Shown: one piece after another, positions 7,459-15,804 of the stretch
Layout: each line of letters starts with the position of its first letter
Numbering within the stretch: position 1 is the first letter of the stretch
NCBI GenBank assembly: GCA_030695925.1
Contig: JAUYOH010000010.1
Coordinates: 1 to 40,249 of the forward strand
Length of the DNA stretch: 40,249 nucleotides
Source: Candidatus Omnitrophota bacterium
GTDB taxonomy: Bacteria > Omnitrophota > Gorgyraeia > Pluralincolimonadales > Pluralincolimonadaceae
Reading direction: 5' to 3'
The notes under the pieces: generated by a model
What the model was told of the DNA's origin: nothing
The model's database searches: none
Seen by the model: only the letters and a program-made list of their open reading frames with translations
Translations under genes and position numbers: made by a program

Positions 7459-8507
7459 CTCTTCAATATAAACCTGAAAACGTCATTATAAGTGACAAAC
7501 AACAGGAATATTATAATAAGAGTCCAGCCGGCGCGCATTATCCTCTCCTGCGTCTTAAGGCTCAAGGGTTTTCCGCGCAGTTTCTCTATCGCCAAAAATA
7601 AGACCAGTCCACCGTCGAGCGGAGGAAAAGGCAGCAGATTGAATATCGCCAAACTTACGCTTATAAGCGCGGTTATATAAAGAAGCGGGGAGAGCCCTGC
7701 CTTCGCGGCGGCAGCGGTTATCACGATTATCCCGGTCGGCCCCGCGACCTCTTTGACCTTGACCCTGCCCGCCAACATCGACCATATCGTCCGATACGTA
7801 AATTTCGTCATCCAATAGGTCTCGTTTAACGCGAGCGACACCGATTCTCCTATACCGAATTTTTTATATACGGGTTTATTGGAGAACATAACGCCTATCT
7901 TCGCGATCCTTGCCTTATTGCCGAATATATCCAGTCCCCCTTCGACGACAGGCTTAAACTCCACGTCCATACTTGAATCCTGCCGTTGCAGCGTAAGTTT
8001 TATGGTGCCTTCGGTCTTACTTTTTATTATATCCATCGCCATCATTAAATTGCGCACCGGTATGCCGTCTATGGCGATTATCCTGTCGTTGGCCCGTATG
8101 CCTGCCTCTTTGGCGGGATAATTATCCAATACGGACTCTACCGTCGTGGTGACCGGGTATCCCACGAGAAACACCGCGATGAATAAGATAAGTCCGAATA
8201 CGTAATTTACGAGCGAGCCCGCAATGCTTACCCTGAACCTGTTGCCGACGGACGCCGAGAGAAATTCCCACGGCTCGCCTTCTCTCTCTTCGGAGGGGTC
8301 CTCCCCCGCCATCTTTACATACCCGCCTATGGGGATCGCCGAGATGCGGTACTCGATGCCGTTTTTTACTATCGAGAAGAGCTTCGGCCCCATACCCAAA
8401 GAGAATATCTCGACCTTTATGCCGGAGCGCAAGGCCACTATAAAATGGCCGAACTCATGCACGAATATTAGCGCCGAGAATACGATCGCTACGACAATCC
8501 ATTCCAT
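7455..8507 (-). CDS. rseP: RseP-type site-2 protease (M50)
   Basis: Intramembrane zinc metalloprotease of the S2P family, usually cleaving anti-sigma factors or remnant signal peptides. The zinc site HEFGH is at residues 17-21 in the first membrane helix. The third ligand motif NLLPFPPLDGG is near residue 300 in the C-terminal helices. One PDZ domain lies between (about 115-195, with VLDNYPAKEAGIRANDRIIAIDG). At 350 residues it is close to the single-PDZ form; E. coli RseP has two PDZ domains and about 450 residues. The start overlaps the dxr stop (TGATG), and it sits in the widespread cdsA-dxr-rseP order. The substrate is not evident here. Confidence 0.94.
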   Translation of the reverse strand: MEWIVVAIVFSALIFVHEFGHFIVALRSGIKVEIFSLGMGPKLFSIVKNGIEYRISAIPIGGYVKMAGEDPSEEREGEPWEFLSASVGNRFRVSIAGSLVNYVFGLILFIAVFLVGYPVTTTVESVLDNYPAKEAGIRANDRIIAIDGIPVRNLMMAMDIIKSKTEGTIKLTLQRQDSSMDVEFKPVVEGGLDIFGNKARIAKIGVMFSNKPVYKKFGIGESVSLALNETYWMTKFTYRTIWSMLAGRVKVKEVAGPTGIIVITAAAAKAGLSPLLYITALISVSLAIFNLLPFPPLDGGLVLFLAIEKLRGKPLSLKTQERIMRAGWTLIIIFLLFVTYNDVFRFILKR

Positions 8508-9655
8508 CAGTTAAATAGCCTCCTTGCTTGTTGTCTTGCCCAATTATCGATTGTAAGTATCTCGTTAAGAGACGGATCCGGCTTTCCCTTATGAAGCGAC
8601 AGTACTTTTTCTATTATTGCCGGGATACGCGTGAACTTTATCTCATTCTCTAAAAACGCGAGCACCGCTTCTTCGTTGGCGGCGTTCAATACCACCGGAT
8701 ACGACCCACCCTTGCGCGCCGCCTCATACGACATCGCGAGGCACGGAAATTTCTTGAAGTCCGGTTTTTCGAAAGTGAACTTCCCCAGTTTTACGAAATC
8801 CAGAGACGGCAAAGAAGATTTAATCCGGCCCGGATAAGAAAAGGCATATAATATAGGAAGGCGCATATCAGTGACGGACAATTGCGCGATCACCGAGCCG
8901 TCCACATACTCCACCATCGAATGGATTATCGCTTCGGGATGTATGAGGACGTCTATCTTCTCGACCCCGACCTCAAAGAGCCATTTCGCCTCTATTATCT
9001 CGAGCCCTTTGTTCATCAGTGTCGCGGAATCGACTGATATCTTCTTTCCCATCTTCCATCTCGGATGGTTTATGACTTCCTCCGGCGAGAGCGCGCCGAA
9101 TCTTTTAATATCTACTTTCCGCAACGGCCCGCCCGAACCGGTAAGGTATATCTTCTTTAGATCCGCGCGGCTGTGGCCGTTTAAGCACTGGAATATCGCG
9201 CTGTGCTCGGAATCGACAGGGATGATTTTCGTCCCTTTCTTTTTGGCACGGGCGGTTATTATGCCGCCGGCCATAACGAGCGGCTCCTTATTCGCGAGTG
9301 CTACCGTCTTTCCCTGTTCAATGGCGGCGAGTGTCGGGATAAGCCCGGCAGAGCCCGCTATCGCCACAAGGGTTATATCTGCGCCGTCGTATCGCGCCGC
9401 TTCCTCGACACCCGAGCAGCCGCAAGCAATCTTTATACCTGAGCCCGAAAGTGCCTTCTTTAATTCGCTGAATTTGGATTCGTCGCAGACCGCCACAATC
9501 TTCGGACGGAATTTCTTTGCCTGATGGGCCAGTAATTCCACATTTGAATATGAGGCAAGCGCCGCGACTGAAAATTCTTTTCGGTGCCTTGCGATGACAT
9601 CGAGGGCGCTTGTCCCGATTGAACCTGTCGAGCCTAGGATGGTTATTTTTTTCAT
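8507..9655 (-). CDS. dxr: 1-deoxy-D-xylulose 5-phosphate reductoisomerase
   Basis: Converts DXP to MEP with NADPH, the committed step of the MEP pathway. 382 residues from the ATG at 9655, whose [18 protein letters not shown] is the family's NADPH-binding N-terminus. The open frame extends 59 codons upstream, but that part lies inside cdsA and is not expected to be translated. Active-site segments include [24 protein letters not shown], a flexible-loop region ending [19 protein letters not shown], and [10 protein letters not shown]. The family motif LTASGGP appears here as LTGSGGP. The start overlaps the cdsA stop as ATGA. Confidence 0.96.
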   Translation of the reverse strand: MKKITILGSTGSIGTSALDVIARHRKEFSVAALASYSNVELLAHQAKKFRPKIVAVCDESKFSELKKALSGSGIKIACGCSGVEEAARYDGADITLVAIAGSAGLIPTLAAIEQGKTVALANKEPLVMAGGIITARAKKKGTKIIPVDSEHSAIFQCLNGHSRADLKKIYLTGSGGPLRKVDIKRFGALSPEEVINHPRWKMGKKISVDSATLMNKGLEIIEAKWLFEVGVEKIDVLIHPEAIIHSMVEYVDGSVIAQLSVTDMRLPILYAFSYPGRIKSSLPSLDFVKLGKFTFEKPDFKKFPCLAMSYEAARKGGSYPVVLNAANEEAVLAFLENEIKFTRIPAIIEKVLSLHKGKPDPSLNEILTIDNWARQQARRLFN

Positions 9656-10485
9656 ACGAGAAATTTCTTTACGTAAAAATAAAGTGTGGGCGCGGTAAAC
9701 AATATGCTGTCTATCAAATCCAGTATCCCGCCGAGCCCCGGGATCAAGCCCGCCGAATCCTTTACCTGACAATCCCGCTTGATAAGGGACTCGGATAAAT
9801 CCCCCACCTGCGCCAATATCCCCAATAAGCATCCCAAGATGACCAAATGGAATACCGGTATCGCCGGCAGATAATACTTGCTCAATACGGCAAAGGCAAC
9901 GCTGAATATAAACCCGCCTACCGCGCCCTCCACCGATTTTTTGGGGCTTATCCGCGGGATAAGGTGGTGCTTTCCGAAAGCGGTGCCGATAAAATAGGCG
10001 CCGATGTCGCCGGATTTCGTGACCAAAATCAGAAAGGCGACCAAGAGACTTCCCGATGGTAAATACGGTTCCGAAACCATCTTTAACTTCATCAGAAAAC
10101 TGAACGTCCAGCTTATATAGAGTATGCCGAATATGGTCGTGGAGACACCCACTATCGCCTGATTGCTCTCCTTGCGGGTAAATTGTAATATAAATATCGC
10201 GAGCAGGACCGCGATTATGAACAGGAGTTCCCAGCCCTTTGTGGGCTCAAAGGAAAAGAATATCGAGAGAGGGACGATGATGCCTATCGCGATGCCGCTT
10301 AACTTGAAGATAAGGACGCCTTTCTTCTCGACGAGCGAATAGAATTCGTATAACGCCGCGGCGATCATCGCCGTCAATACGAGGCAGAAGAACCAGTTAG
10401 GAAAGACAAATACGGTAAATACGACAAAGATGATCAGGACTAAAGACCATATAAACCTCGGGATAAAATTATTATTTTCCATCAT
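9652..10485 (-). CDS. cdsA: Phosphatidate cytidylyltransferase CdsA
   Basis: Integral membrane enzyme making CDP-diacylglycerol from phosphatidate and CTP. 277 residues with about eight hydrophobic segments. The C-terminal CDP-DG synthase signature is present as [20 protein letters not shown] then GILDLIDS. In E. coli-type enzymes the same stretch reads PGHGG and LDRxD; here His is Leu and Arg is Leu. I recall the PG-x-GG form from Chlamydia and other PVC bacteria, which would fit this organism. The start overlaps the uppS stop (ATGATG offers two adjacent starts, 10485 and 10482). Confidence 0.93.
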   Translation of the reverse strand: MMENNNFIPRFIWSLVLIIFVVFTVFVFPNWFFCLVLTAMIAAALYEFYSLVEKKGVLIFKLSGIAIGIIVPLSIFFSFEPTKGWELLFIIAVLLAIFILQFTRKESNQAIVGVSTTIFGILYISWTFSFLMKLKMVSEPYLPSGSLLVAFLILVTKSGDIGAYFIGTAFGKHHLIPRISPKKSVEGAVGGFIFSVAFAVLSKYYLPAIPVFHLVILGCLLGILAQVGDLSESLIKRDCQVKDSAGLIPGLGGILDLIDSILFTAPTLYFYVKKFLV

Positions 10486-11198
10486 GCCCCAAACCTTCTC
10501 TCGCGTTTCTGATATGCGGCTATCGCCTCCTCAAGGTCTTTCTTCCTGAAATCAGGCCACAACTTAGGCGTGATATAAAGTTCCGAATACGATATCTGCC
10601 ACAGGAGGAAATTCGATAACCTCATTTCGCCGGAGGTGCGGATCAGGAGGTCCGGGTCGGGCTGGCCTTTGGTATATAGAAGATCGCTAAACGACCCTTC
10701 ATCCAGATCGTTTATCTCGCGCCTGCCGGACTTGACCAATGAGGCGAATTTCTTCGCGGCATCCACTATCTCGCTCCTTCCGCTGTAATTAAGAGCGACG
10801 TTTAAGGTCATCGAGCCGCAATCTTTCGTCTTCTCTATCGCCTTCCTTAATTTCGGCTGCACATAATCGGGAAGCCCGCTCATCCGCCCTATGACGTTTA
10901 ATCTTATATCGTTCTTGATGAAAGAATCCAATTCCTTGTCTATATATTCGTTCAGGAAGCCCATCAGCGTCTCGACTTCCTCCTTCGGCCTCTTCCAGTT
11001 CTCGGTAGAGAACGCGTAAAGCGTCAGATATTTTATACCCAATTCGCGGCACATCTTTATTGTCTCCTTGACCGTCTTGATGCCGGCGTGGTGCCCCATA
11101 ATACGGGGGAGGCCGCGAAGCTTGGCCCATCTGCCGTTACCGTCCATTATTATAGCTATATGCAGGGGAAGTTTGTCCCGATTGAGCATATCAGGCAT
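10482..11198 (-). CDS. uppS: Undecaprenyl diphosphate synthase (cis-prenyltransferase)
   Basis: Condenses isopentenyl units onto farnesyl diphosphate to make the C55 lipid carrier for peptidoglycan and O-antigen. The 238-residue protein carries the catalytic IIMDGNGRWAKLRGLPRIMG, with the conserved Asp, then GHHAG, the TLYAFSTENWKRP motif, and the C-terminal LLIRTSGEMRLSNFLLWQ and YSELYI with WPDF. The start at 11198 overlaps the GH57 stop by eight bases; MLNRDKLP three codons later is an alternative. The MEP-pathway genes dxr and ispG downstream supply its substrates. Confidence 0.96.
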   Translation of the reverse strand: MPDMLNRDKLPLHIAIIMDGNGRWAKLRGLPRIMGHHAGIKTVKETIKMCRELGIKYLTLYAFSTENWKRPKEEVETLMGFLNEYIDKELDSFIKNDIRLNVIGRMSGLPDYVQPKLRKAIEKTKDCGSMTLNVALNYSGRSEIVDAAKKFASLVKSGRREINDLDEGSFSDLLYTKGQPDPDLLIRTSGEMRLSNFLLWQISYSELYITPKLWPDFRKKDLEEAIAAYQKRERRFGA

Positions 11199-12771
11199 GA
11201 ACTCTGTAATCTATCTCCGGAAAAATATTGTCCTTCCATTCGATATCCGCAAGCCAGCTTTCGTCTATGCGGTTTGATTTTATATCCTCGTAGAGCCGGG
11301 TGAATCTTAAGATGTGGTCTTTGGTCCTCTTGACGGCGTATTGCACGACCGTGCCCGTCTTCATTATAAACGCCCAATCACTCGACTGAGCGAGCAACAG
11401 CTCGCGAAGTGCCTGATTTAAGGCGCGACGCAGTTGTCCCTCGGCATTAGGATAAGTGCTGGCGAGCTCCACCATCCTATCGGACGCCTTATGCAGATGC
11501 CTGTATATCCAGTCGTTTGAACCGTCAAGCCAGTGTTCACTATAGCCCTTATATCCCCAGCTAGACATCGAGGGAGTCGCCACCTGATTCGTGGGATTCT
11601 GCGCGAGATATTCCGAGGGCGTTATCGGCCTTATCGTCTTCTGGTCGTAATGTATCTTCCTGAAGAGAAAATCGAGGAACATCGGGCCTTCATACCACCA
11701 ATGGCCGTACAGCTCGGCGTCATAGGGGGCGACTATTATCGGCTTCTTCTTCATTATATCAAAGATGTATTCGGCCTGTTTTTCCCTGTTGTACATAAAA
11801 TTTCCGGCGTGAGAAGCCGCCCTATCGCGCGCCCAATCCGGATTATATGGCTCTTTATGGTCGGTCCTTCCGGTGATCCTGTAATATTTTATGCCCGTAT
11901 TCATCCTTATGCCGTCCTTGTGGATATAGGGCTTTATATACTCAAAATCGAGGTCAAAGCCGACATCTCGGTAAAACTCGCGGTAATTATAATCGCCGGG
12001 GTATCCCTCTATCGCGCTCCATACCTGTTTAGACGAATCGAAATCCCTTCCGAAAGCCGCGACCCCTGATTTGCAATATATAGGAGCATAGACGCCGTAT
12101 TTCGGACGCGGGTTCGCGTGCAGGATGCCGTGGGTGTCGACGAAGAAGAATTTGATGTCCGCCTCTTTGAGATACCGGTCCACTCCCGGATAATAACCGC
12201 ACTCGGCAAGCCATATTCCGCGGGGACGCCTTCCGAAATACTTCTCATAATTATTGGCGCCCACCTCGATCTGCGCACGGACCGATTTGGGGCAGGTCTC
12301 CATGAGCGGCAAAAATCCGTGTGTGGCGTTACAGGTTATGATCTCGAGTTTTCCCATATCCTGAAATTCCTTGAAGGCGGTCAGAATATTCTTCTTGTAT
12401 GTCTCGACGAAGATATGGCGCGTCTCGTTGAATTTGGACTGATACATAAGCGCCAGATTATTAAACGCCGGTTCCCATCTGGTCCGCTCCACCTCTTTAT
12501 TCGAAAGTTCGATCAACTTATCCAGATGTTTTATGTATCTGTCCTGAAGAAGCGGATCCGCGAGCATAGAGCACAAGGAAGGCGTTATGGTCATCGTGAT
12601 GCGGAAATCAACGCCGTCCCTGATAAGCCCGTTATAGACGTTTATAAGTGGGACGTATGTCTCGGTGATGGCTTCATACAGCCAGTCCTCTTCCATGAAG
12701 TCCTCGTACTCCGGATGGCGGACATACGGAAGATGGCTGTGCAGAACGATAGCGAGGTAGCCTTTTTCCAT
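11191..12771 (-). CDS. GH57 family 1,4-alpha-glucan branching enzyme-like protein (DUF1957 type)
   Basis: Cytoplasmic glycoside hydrolase family 57 protein of 526 residues, the size of the characterised TK1436/TTHA1902 branching enzymes. The N-terminal motif is LHSHLPYVRHPEYEDFMEED. The nucleophile is predicted as Glu190 in GIWLAECGYYPG and the acid/base as Asp351 in APYDAELYGHWWYEGP; these sit very close to the Glu184 and Asp353 I recall for the Thermus enzyme. The all-helical C-terminal region (about 400-526, rich in Trp) fits DUF1957-type proteins. It follows the DUF4912 gene with a TAATG overlap and runs into uppS. Function as a glycogen branching enzyme is likely, but other GH57 activities cannot be excluded. 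Confidence 0.9.
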   Translation of the reverse strand: MEKGYLAIVLHSHLPYVRHPEYEDFMEEDWLYEAITETYVPLINVYNGLIRDGVDFRITMTITPSLCSMLADPLLQDRYIKHLDKLIELSNKEVERTRWEPAFNNLALMYQSKFNETRHIFVETYKKNILTAFKEFQDMGKLEIITCNATHGFLPLMETCPKSVRAQIEVGANNYEKYFGRRPRGIWLAECGYYPGVDRYLKEADIKFFFVDTHGILHANPRPKYGVYAPIYCKSGVAAFGRDFDSSKQVWSAIEGYPGDYNYREFYRDVGFDLDFEYIKPYIHKDGIRMNTGIKYYRITGRTDHKEPYNPDWARDRAASHAGNFMYNREKQAEYIFDIMKKKPIIVAPYDAELYGHWWYEGPMFLDFLFRKIHYDQKTIRPITPSEYLAQNPTNQVATPSMSSWGYKGYSEHWLDGSNDWIYRHLHKASDRMVELASTYPNAEGQLRRALNQALRELLLAQSSDWAFIMKTGTVVQYAVKRTKDHILRFTRLYEDIKSNRIDESWLADIEWKDNIFPEIDYRVHA

Positions 12772-13790
12772 TATTTTGTATACTTCTTCACGATGGGGGT
12801 TATTGTGCGCTCTTCCTCTTTATCGGCGGATATCCCTTTTACCGGTATGACCTGCTCTCCGTCAGGAAGCGCGAACCGCAGACTGAATGTGCCGTCGCGA
12901 TTAAGTTTTATCGGCCTGCCCTGGACCGTAATGGTGGCGTCGGGCTCGGTCGCGCCGTATAATACCAACTCTGTATTTACTACCATCCAGAAACCGCGGT
13001 ATTTCGCGGGGCGCACGAATGAGCTGACCGCGCCGGAGGATAACTCCTTCTCCAGCCTCTCCTTCAATATCTTCCTTATCTGCGCCTTGCCCGGAGAAGC
13101 ACCCGCAAATCCGCCCCACAGGCCGTATAATTTCAGGAAATCCTCTTCTATGGACATCCACTCTTCATCAATGACATCCGAGGCAGTATCTCTCGGAGTG
13201 GCAACCACATTCGAACGGGCGACCACGATAAATCTTCCGTCAGAGGTTATCGCTCCCAAATCCACGCACCACGACCTGTTGGCTTCTCCCACACGGATAT
13301 ACCAATTGCCCGCTTCCGGCGTTATATCTATATCAAAGTATTTATGCGCGTTGGTGCCGTTGAACTCGATATCGGTGACATCATAGACCCTTAGGACTTT
13401 CCTTAATCCGTCCCATCCGGCGCCCGCCTCACGCTCGATATCCATCCTTCTGGCATCGGTGATCTCCCAATAAGCGAATATCCAATGGGAATCCCGCGTC
13501 ATAAGGACTACCCTTGTATCGCCGTAAGCCGAAGGAAGTTCTTCGCGTTCCCATTGTCTCGGCGGCATATAAGCGCTCGGCCGCGGATAATATTTCGCCT
13601 CTCCGGCCTTATGCCTCTGCGCCTCGACGATAGCGCCTGTCCCCATCAATTCCGCCGGCGCTTTCGGACGCCGAATCTTCTTTACGGCGCGCCTTGCCGC
13701 GACCTTTACTTTTCTTCCCGGCTTTGCGGCCTTTTTCTTTACCTTCACCCTCAATGGGGATCTCTTCGTCTTCTTAATCTTTCTTTTCAT
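12771..13790 (-). CDS. DUF4912 domain protein with lysine/arginine-rich N-terminal tail
   Basis: 339 residues. The first 43 residues contain 23 Lys/Arg (KRKIKKTKRSP onward), a strongly basic, probably disordered tail. The DUF4912 domain begins about residue 90 (TRVVLMTRDSHWIFAYWEIT) and continues through VLRVYDVTDIEF and WYIRVGEANRSWCVDLG. A C-terminal beta region (about 265-335: TELVLYGATEPDATITVQG then GTFSLRFALPDGEQVIPV) resembles an Ig-like fold. DUF4912 proteins often neighbour GH57 glucan enzymes, and here the stop overlaps the GH57 start (TAATG), so a role in storage-glucan metabolism is likely. The biochemical activity is unknown. No signal peptide. Confidence 0.85.
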   Translation of the reverse strand: MKRKIKKTKRSPLRVKVKKKAAKPGRKVKVAARRAVKKIRRPKAPAELMGTGAIVEAQRHKAGEAKYYPRPSAYMPPRQWEREELPSAYGDTRVVLMTRDSHWIFAYWEITDARRMDIEREAGAGWDGLRKVLRVYDVTDIEFNGTNAHKYFDIDITPEAGNWYIRVGEANRSWCVDLGAITSDGRFIVVARSNVVATPRDTASDVIDEEWMSIEEDFLKLYGLWGGFAGASPGKAQIRKILKERLEKELSSGAVSSFVRPAKYRGFWMVVNTELVLYGATEPDATITVQGRPIKLNRDGTFSLRFALPDGEQVIPVKGISADKEEERTITPIVKKYTK

Positions 13791-13812
13791 GGCTTCTCTC
13801 CCTTTAAGAAGT

Positions 13813-13841
13813 AACGCCGCCTCTTTGGAGTAGGCGGCGTT
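13813..13841. terminator. GC-rich hairpin after the OmpA lipoprotein gene (weak terminator or intercistronic stem)
   Basis: aacgccgcc (13813-13821) and ggcggcgtt (13833-13841) form a perfect 9-bp stem with an 11-base loop. On the minus strand it is followed by ACTTCTTAAAGGG, not a T-tract, so it is not a classical terminator. It may stabilise the OmpA transcript or give partial termination before DUF4912. Confidence 0.45.
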
Positions 13842-13868
13842 TGAGAAACATCGTTGAAGAGGAAATCT

Positions 13869-14540
13869 CTATTTTATGTACCCAGAGTCCTTCTCATGTT
13901 CTCTTAAGAATTCCGCCTCTGCCTTCGACATCTTAGGCAAAATTATGATCTCCACCCTTCTGTTTCTCTGCATTCCTTCTTTGGTATCATTGGAATCGAC
14001 CGGACGGTATTCGCCGTATCCCGTCGCCTGCATCCTCTTTGGCGCGGTCCCTTTACCCTCCAGATAATGTAATACGGAGATAGCCCTTGCCGTCGATAAT
14101 TCCCAGTTGGACTTCCAACCCGATTTCTTTATCGGCTCGTTATCGGTATGGCCTTCGATCGCGATGTTCTTGTTTGCGACTTTATCGTTTATGACCTTCG
14201 CGACTTTATCAAGGACCTCATGCGCTTCAGTCCTTATCTTCGCTTTTCCGGAATCGAAGAGGACTTCCGATATGAAAGTCACGACTACACCCCTCTCATC
14301 CATGCCGACCGATACGCCGGCTTCGCCCCTCAATCTCTTCTCGAGCTCAGCCTTCGCGGCTTCCAGTTCTCTCTGATCCTGACTTCTCAATAATTTAAGC
14401 CGCTCTACCTCGGCGCTCAAATCCTCTATCTTCTTCATATCGTTCGGACTGCGTTTATAAAAACCTACCGCACAACCCGAGATAACAAACGCTGATACCA
14501 AAATCGTAGCCAGTATCCTTACTTTTGAAATACTCATCAT
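13869..14540 (-). CDS. OmpA-family peptidoglycan-associated lipoprotein
   Basis: 223 residues. An N-terminal lipobox (VISGC, Cys about residue 23) marks a lipoprotein. A coiled coil follows (about 36-70, SAEVERLKLLRSQDQRELEAAKAELEK). The C-terminal OmpA/MotB domain runs from about residue 78 to 200: FDSGKAKIRTEAHEVLDKVA, EGHTDNEPI, WELSTARAISVLHYL, GYGEYRPV and QRNRRVEIIIL. The conserved Asp and Arg that bind diaminopimelate are present. It probably tethers an envelope membrane to peptidoglycan. The start overlaps the upstream gene's stop as ATGA, tying it to the peptidoglycan-binding-domain protein. Confidence 0.9.
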   Translation of the reverse strand: MMSISKVRILATILVSAFVISGCAVGFYKRSPNDMKKIEDLSAEVERLKLLRSQDQRELEAAKAELEKRLRGEAGVSVGMDERGVVVTFISEVLFDSGKAKIRTEAHEVLDKVAKVINDKVANKNIAIEGHTDNEPIKKSGWKSNWELSTARAISVLHYLEGKGTAPKRMQATGYGEYRPVDSNDTKEGMQRNRRVEIIILPKMSKAEAEFLREHEKDSGYIK

Positions 14541-14992
14541 CTTGATTTACCTCCTTTCTCGGTATTCGCCTCTAATATATATGCGTTCAATTTGGCCCAC
14601 GTCTTGGGGCCGACTTTCCCGTCGGCTTTAAGTCCGCTTACCGTCTGAAAATCCTTTATGGCTTTCTTTGTCTTGGCGCCGATCTTGCCGTCAATAGCGC
14701 CGGGGTCATAACCCGCGTTCTTTAGGGCGGTCTGTATCTGCCTGTTCTTTGTCGCTTCATCCGGAGCAAGCTGGACCGATACTTCCTGCGGCCTCTTCTC
14801 CTTCAATTCCTCGTTGATCGGGGGCGTGGGCGGAAGTTCTTCAGGTTTTATTAACTCCACCTCGGGCTGATTCGCTTCCAAAGATGGCGGCGGCCCGGCC
14901 GGCTTTACTCTCCTTCCCATAGCCATGACAGAGACGGACATCGAGACTAAAAAGAACAGAACACACAAGATACTGACTACTCTACTGACCAT
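14537..14992 (-). CDS. Secreted peptidoglycan-binding-domain (PG_binding_1) protein
   Basis: 151 residues: a signal peptide (VVSILCVLFFLVSMSVSVMAMG), a Pro/Glu-rich linker (about 30-80), and one PG_binding_1 domain (about 83-140) with NRQIQTALKNAGYDPGAIDG, KTKKAIKDFQ, VSGLKADGKVGPKTWAKL. No catalytic domain is attached, so it probably acts as a cell-wall-binding adaptor. The start has a strong Shine-Dalgarno (GAAAGGAG, eight bases before ATG). It overlaps the OmpA lipoprotein gene by four bases. Confidence 0.88.
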   Translation of the reverse strand: MVSRVVSILCVLFFLVSMSVSVMAMGRRVKPAGPPPSLEANQPEVELIKPEELPPTPPINEELKEKRPQEVSVQLAPDEATKNRQIQTALKNAGYDPGAIDGKIGAKTKKAIKDFQTVSGLKADGKVGPKTWAKLNAYILEANTEKGGKSR

Positions 14993-15019
14993 CGACGTTC
15001 TCCTTTCAAATTAAATTAT

Positions 15020-15730
15020 TTATTCTTCCGGAGGATATTGTTCGCCTTCCTTGACCGCGCGTATACGTGTCAGGTCCCAATAGGCCCTGCCGCCGTAAGT
15101 CACAAATGATATCCCCGTCAATTTAGCGCCGACGAGGCCGAGGTCATCGCAATAAATCTGTAATTTTTCCCATTTGCCGGCGTTGGGCAGGGTGCCGTCA
15201 TACAGCATCGGCTCGTCGTTATTGAACATAAAGACCTCTTCTTCTCCCTCGCGGTAGATCCCTATCTCGTCCTCCTTGCCGTCATTCTCAAATCTGAATT
15301 TAAGCATTATACCCTTCGGCATATCGTTAGGATCGAGATATATATATTGTTCTATCACAGAGTTTTTTGGGATGATTACCGGTTTTGTCCTGTAAGAATG
15401 CTCTGTGGCGCTTTTCGCGGCAGACTCGGTATGTGATTTCTCTCCGCTATACTTTAAAGAGGTGTCCCACTCCCATGTCCCCTCTGTGGTCGAGCCTTCA
15501 GGCAGAGTATCGTCTATCAAGATGATCTCTTCGCCTTCCGCGGGAACTTCAGGTGCGGCCTCGAGCGCCGGCGTCTGCGAAGTTGTCTCGGCTACCGGTG
15601 CCTCTGTGGCCGTAGCTGCCTGTTCGGACAGCGGGGAAACAGGAGCCTCCCCACCCTCTTGTGGATTCGCCGCATTTGAATAAAATATAATAAAGAAAGC
15701 CGTTATTATTGTAAGGAAAAACTTCTTCAT
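15020..15730 (-). CDS. Secreted protein with C-terminal beta-sandwich (galactose-binding-like) domain
   Basis: 236 residues: a signal peptide (MKKFFLTIITAFFIIFYSNA), an Ala/Glu/Thr/Pro-rich linker to about residue 65, then a beta-rich domain. Its pattern (VIEQYIYLDPNDMPKGIMLK, YDGTLPNAGKWEKLQI, LVGAKLTGISFVTYGGRAYW) resembles a module I recall from large planctomycete proteins (YxYxDP, then GxWxRLEV, then GxxFxxxxGxxYWD). It is likely a ligand- or carbohydrate-binding fold; the ligand is unknown. It is first in the transcription unit leading to the peptidoglycan-binding and OmpA lipoprotein genes. Confidence 0.7.
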   Translation of the reverse strand: MKKFFLTIITAFFIIFYSNAANPQEGGEAPVSPLSEQAATATEAPVAETTSQTPALEAAPEVPAEGEEIILIDDTLPEGSTTEGTWEWDTSLKYSGEKSHTESAAKSATEHSYRTKPVIIPKNSVIEQYIYLDPNDMPKGIMLKFRFENDGKEDEIGIYREGEEEVFMFNNDEPMLYDGTLPNAGKWEKLQIYCDDLGLVGAKLTGISFVTYGGRAYWDLTRIRAVKEGEQYPPEE

Positions 15731-15752
15731 GTAAGCAACCCCGTAAAATTTA

Positions 15753-15781
15753 ATGTTATCAAAAAATCAATTGTATGTCAA
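15753..15781 (-). promoter_or_regulatory. Sigma-70-type promoter for the envelope trio
   Basis: Minus-strand -35 TTGACA (15781-15776), a 17-base spacer, and -10 TAACAT (15758-15753, four of six). It lies in the 74-base gap after hppA, about 20 bases before the 15730 start codon, and marks a new transcription unit. Confidence 0.65.
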
Positions 15782-15804
15782 ACTAAAACCGGAATGACAT
15801 TTAT

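Noticed and set aside
8507-9832. Longer dxr start at 9832.
   Set aside because: The extra 59 codons lie within cdsA and have no family similarity; [14 protein letters not shown] at 9655 is the canonical N-terminus and overlaps the cdsA stop as ATGA.
12118-13386. Plus-strand 422-codon open frame opposite GH57 and DUF4912.
   Set aside because: Antisense shadow of conserved coding sequence; no domain, ribosome site or promoter supports it.
13813-13841. The GC hairpin as a proven rho-independent terminator.
   Set aside because: No T-tract follows on the transcribed strand, so it is listed only as a weak terminator or intercistronic stem.
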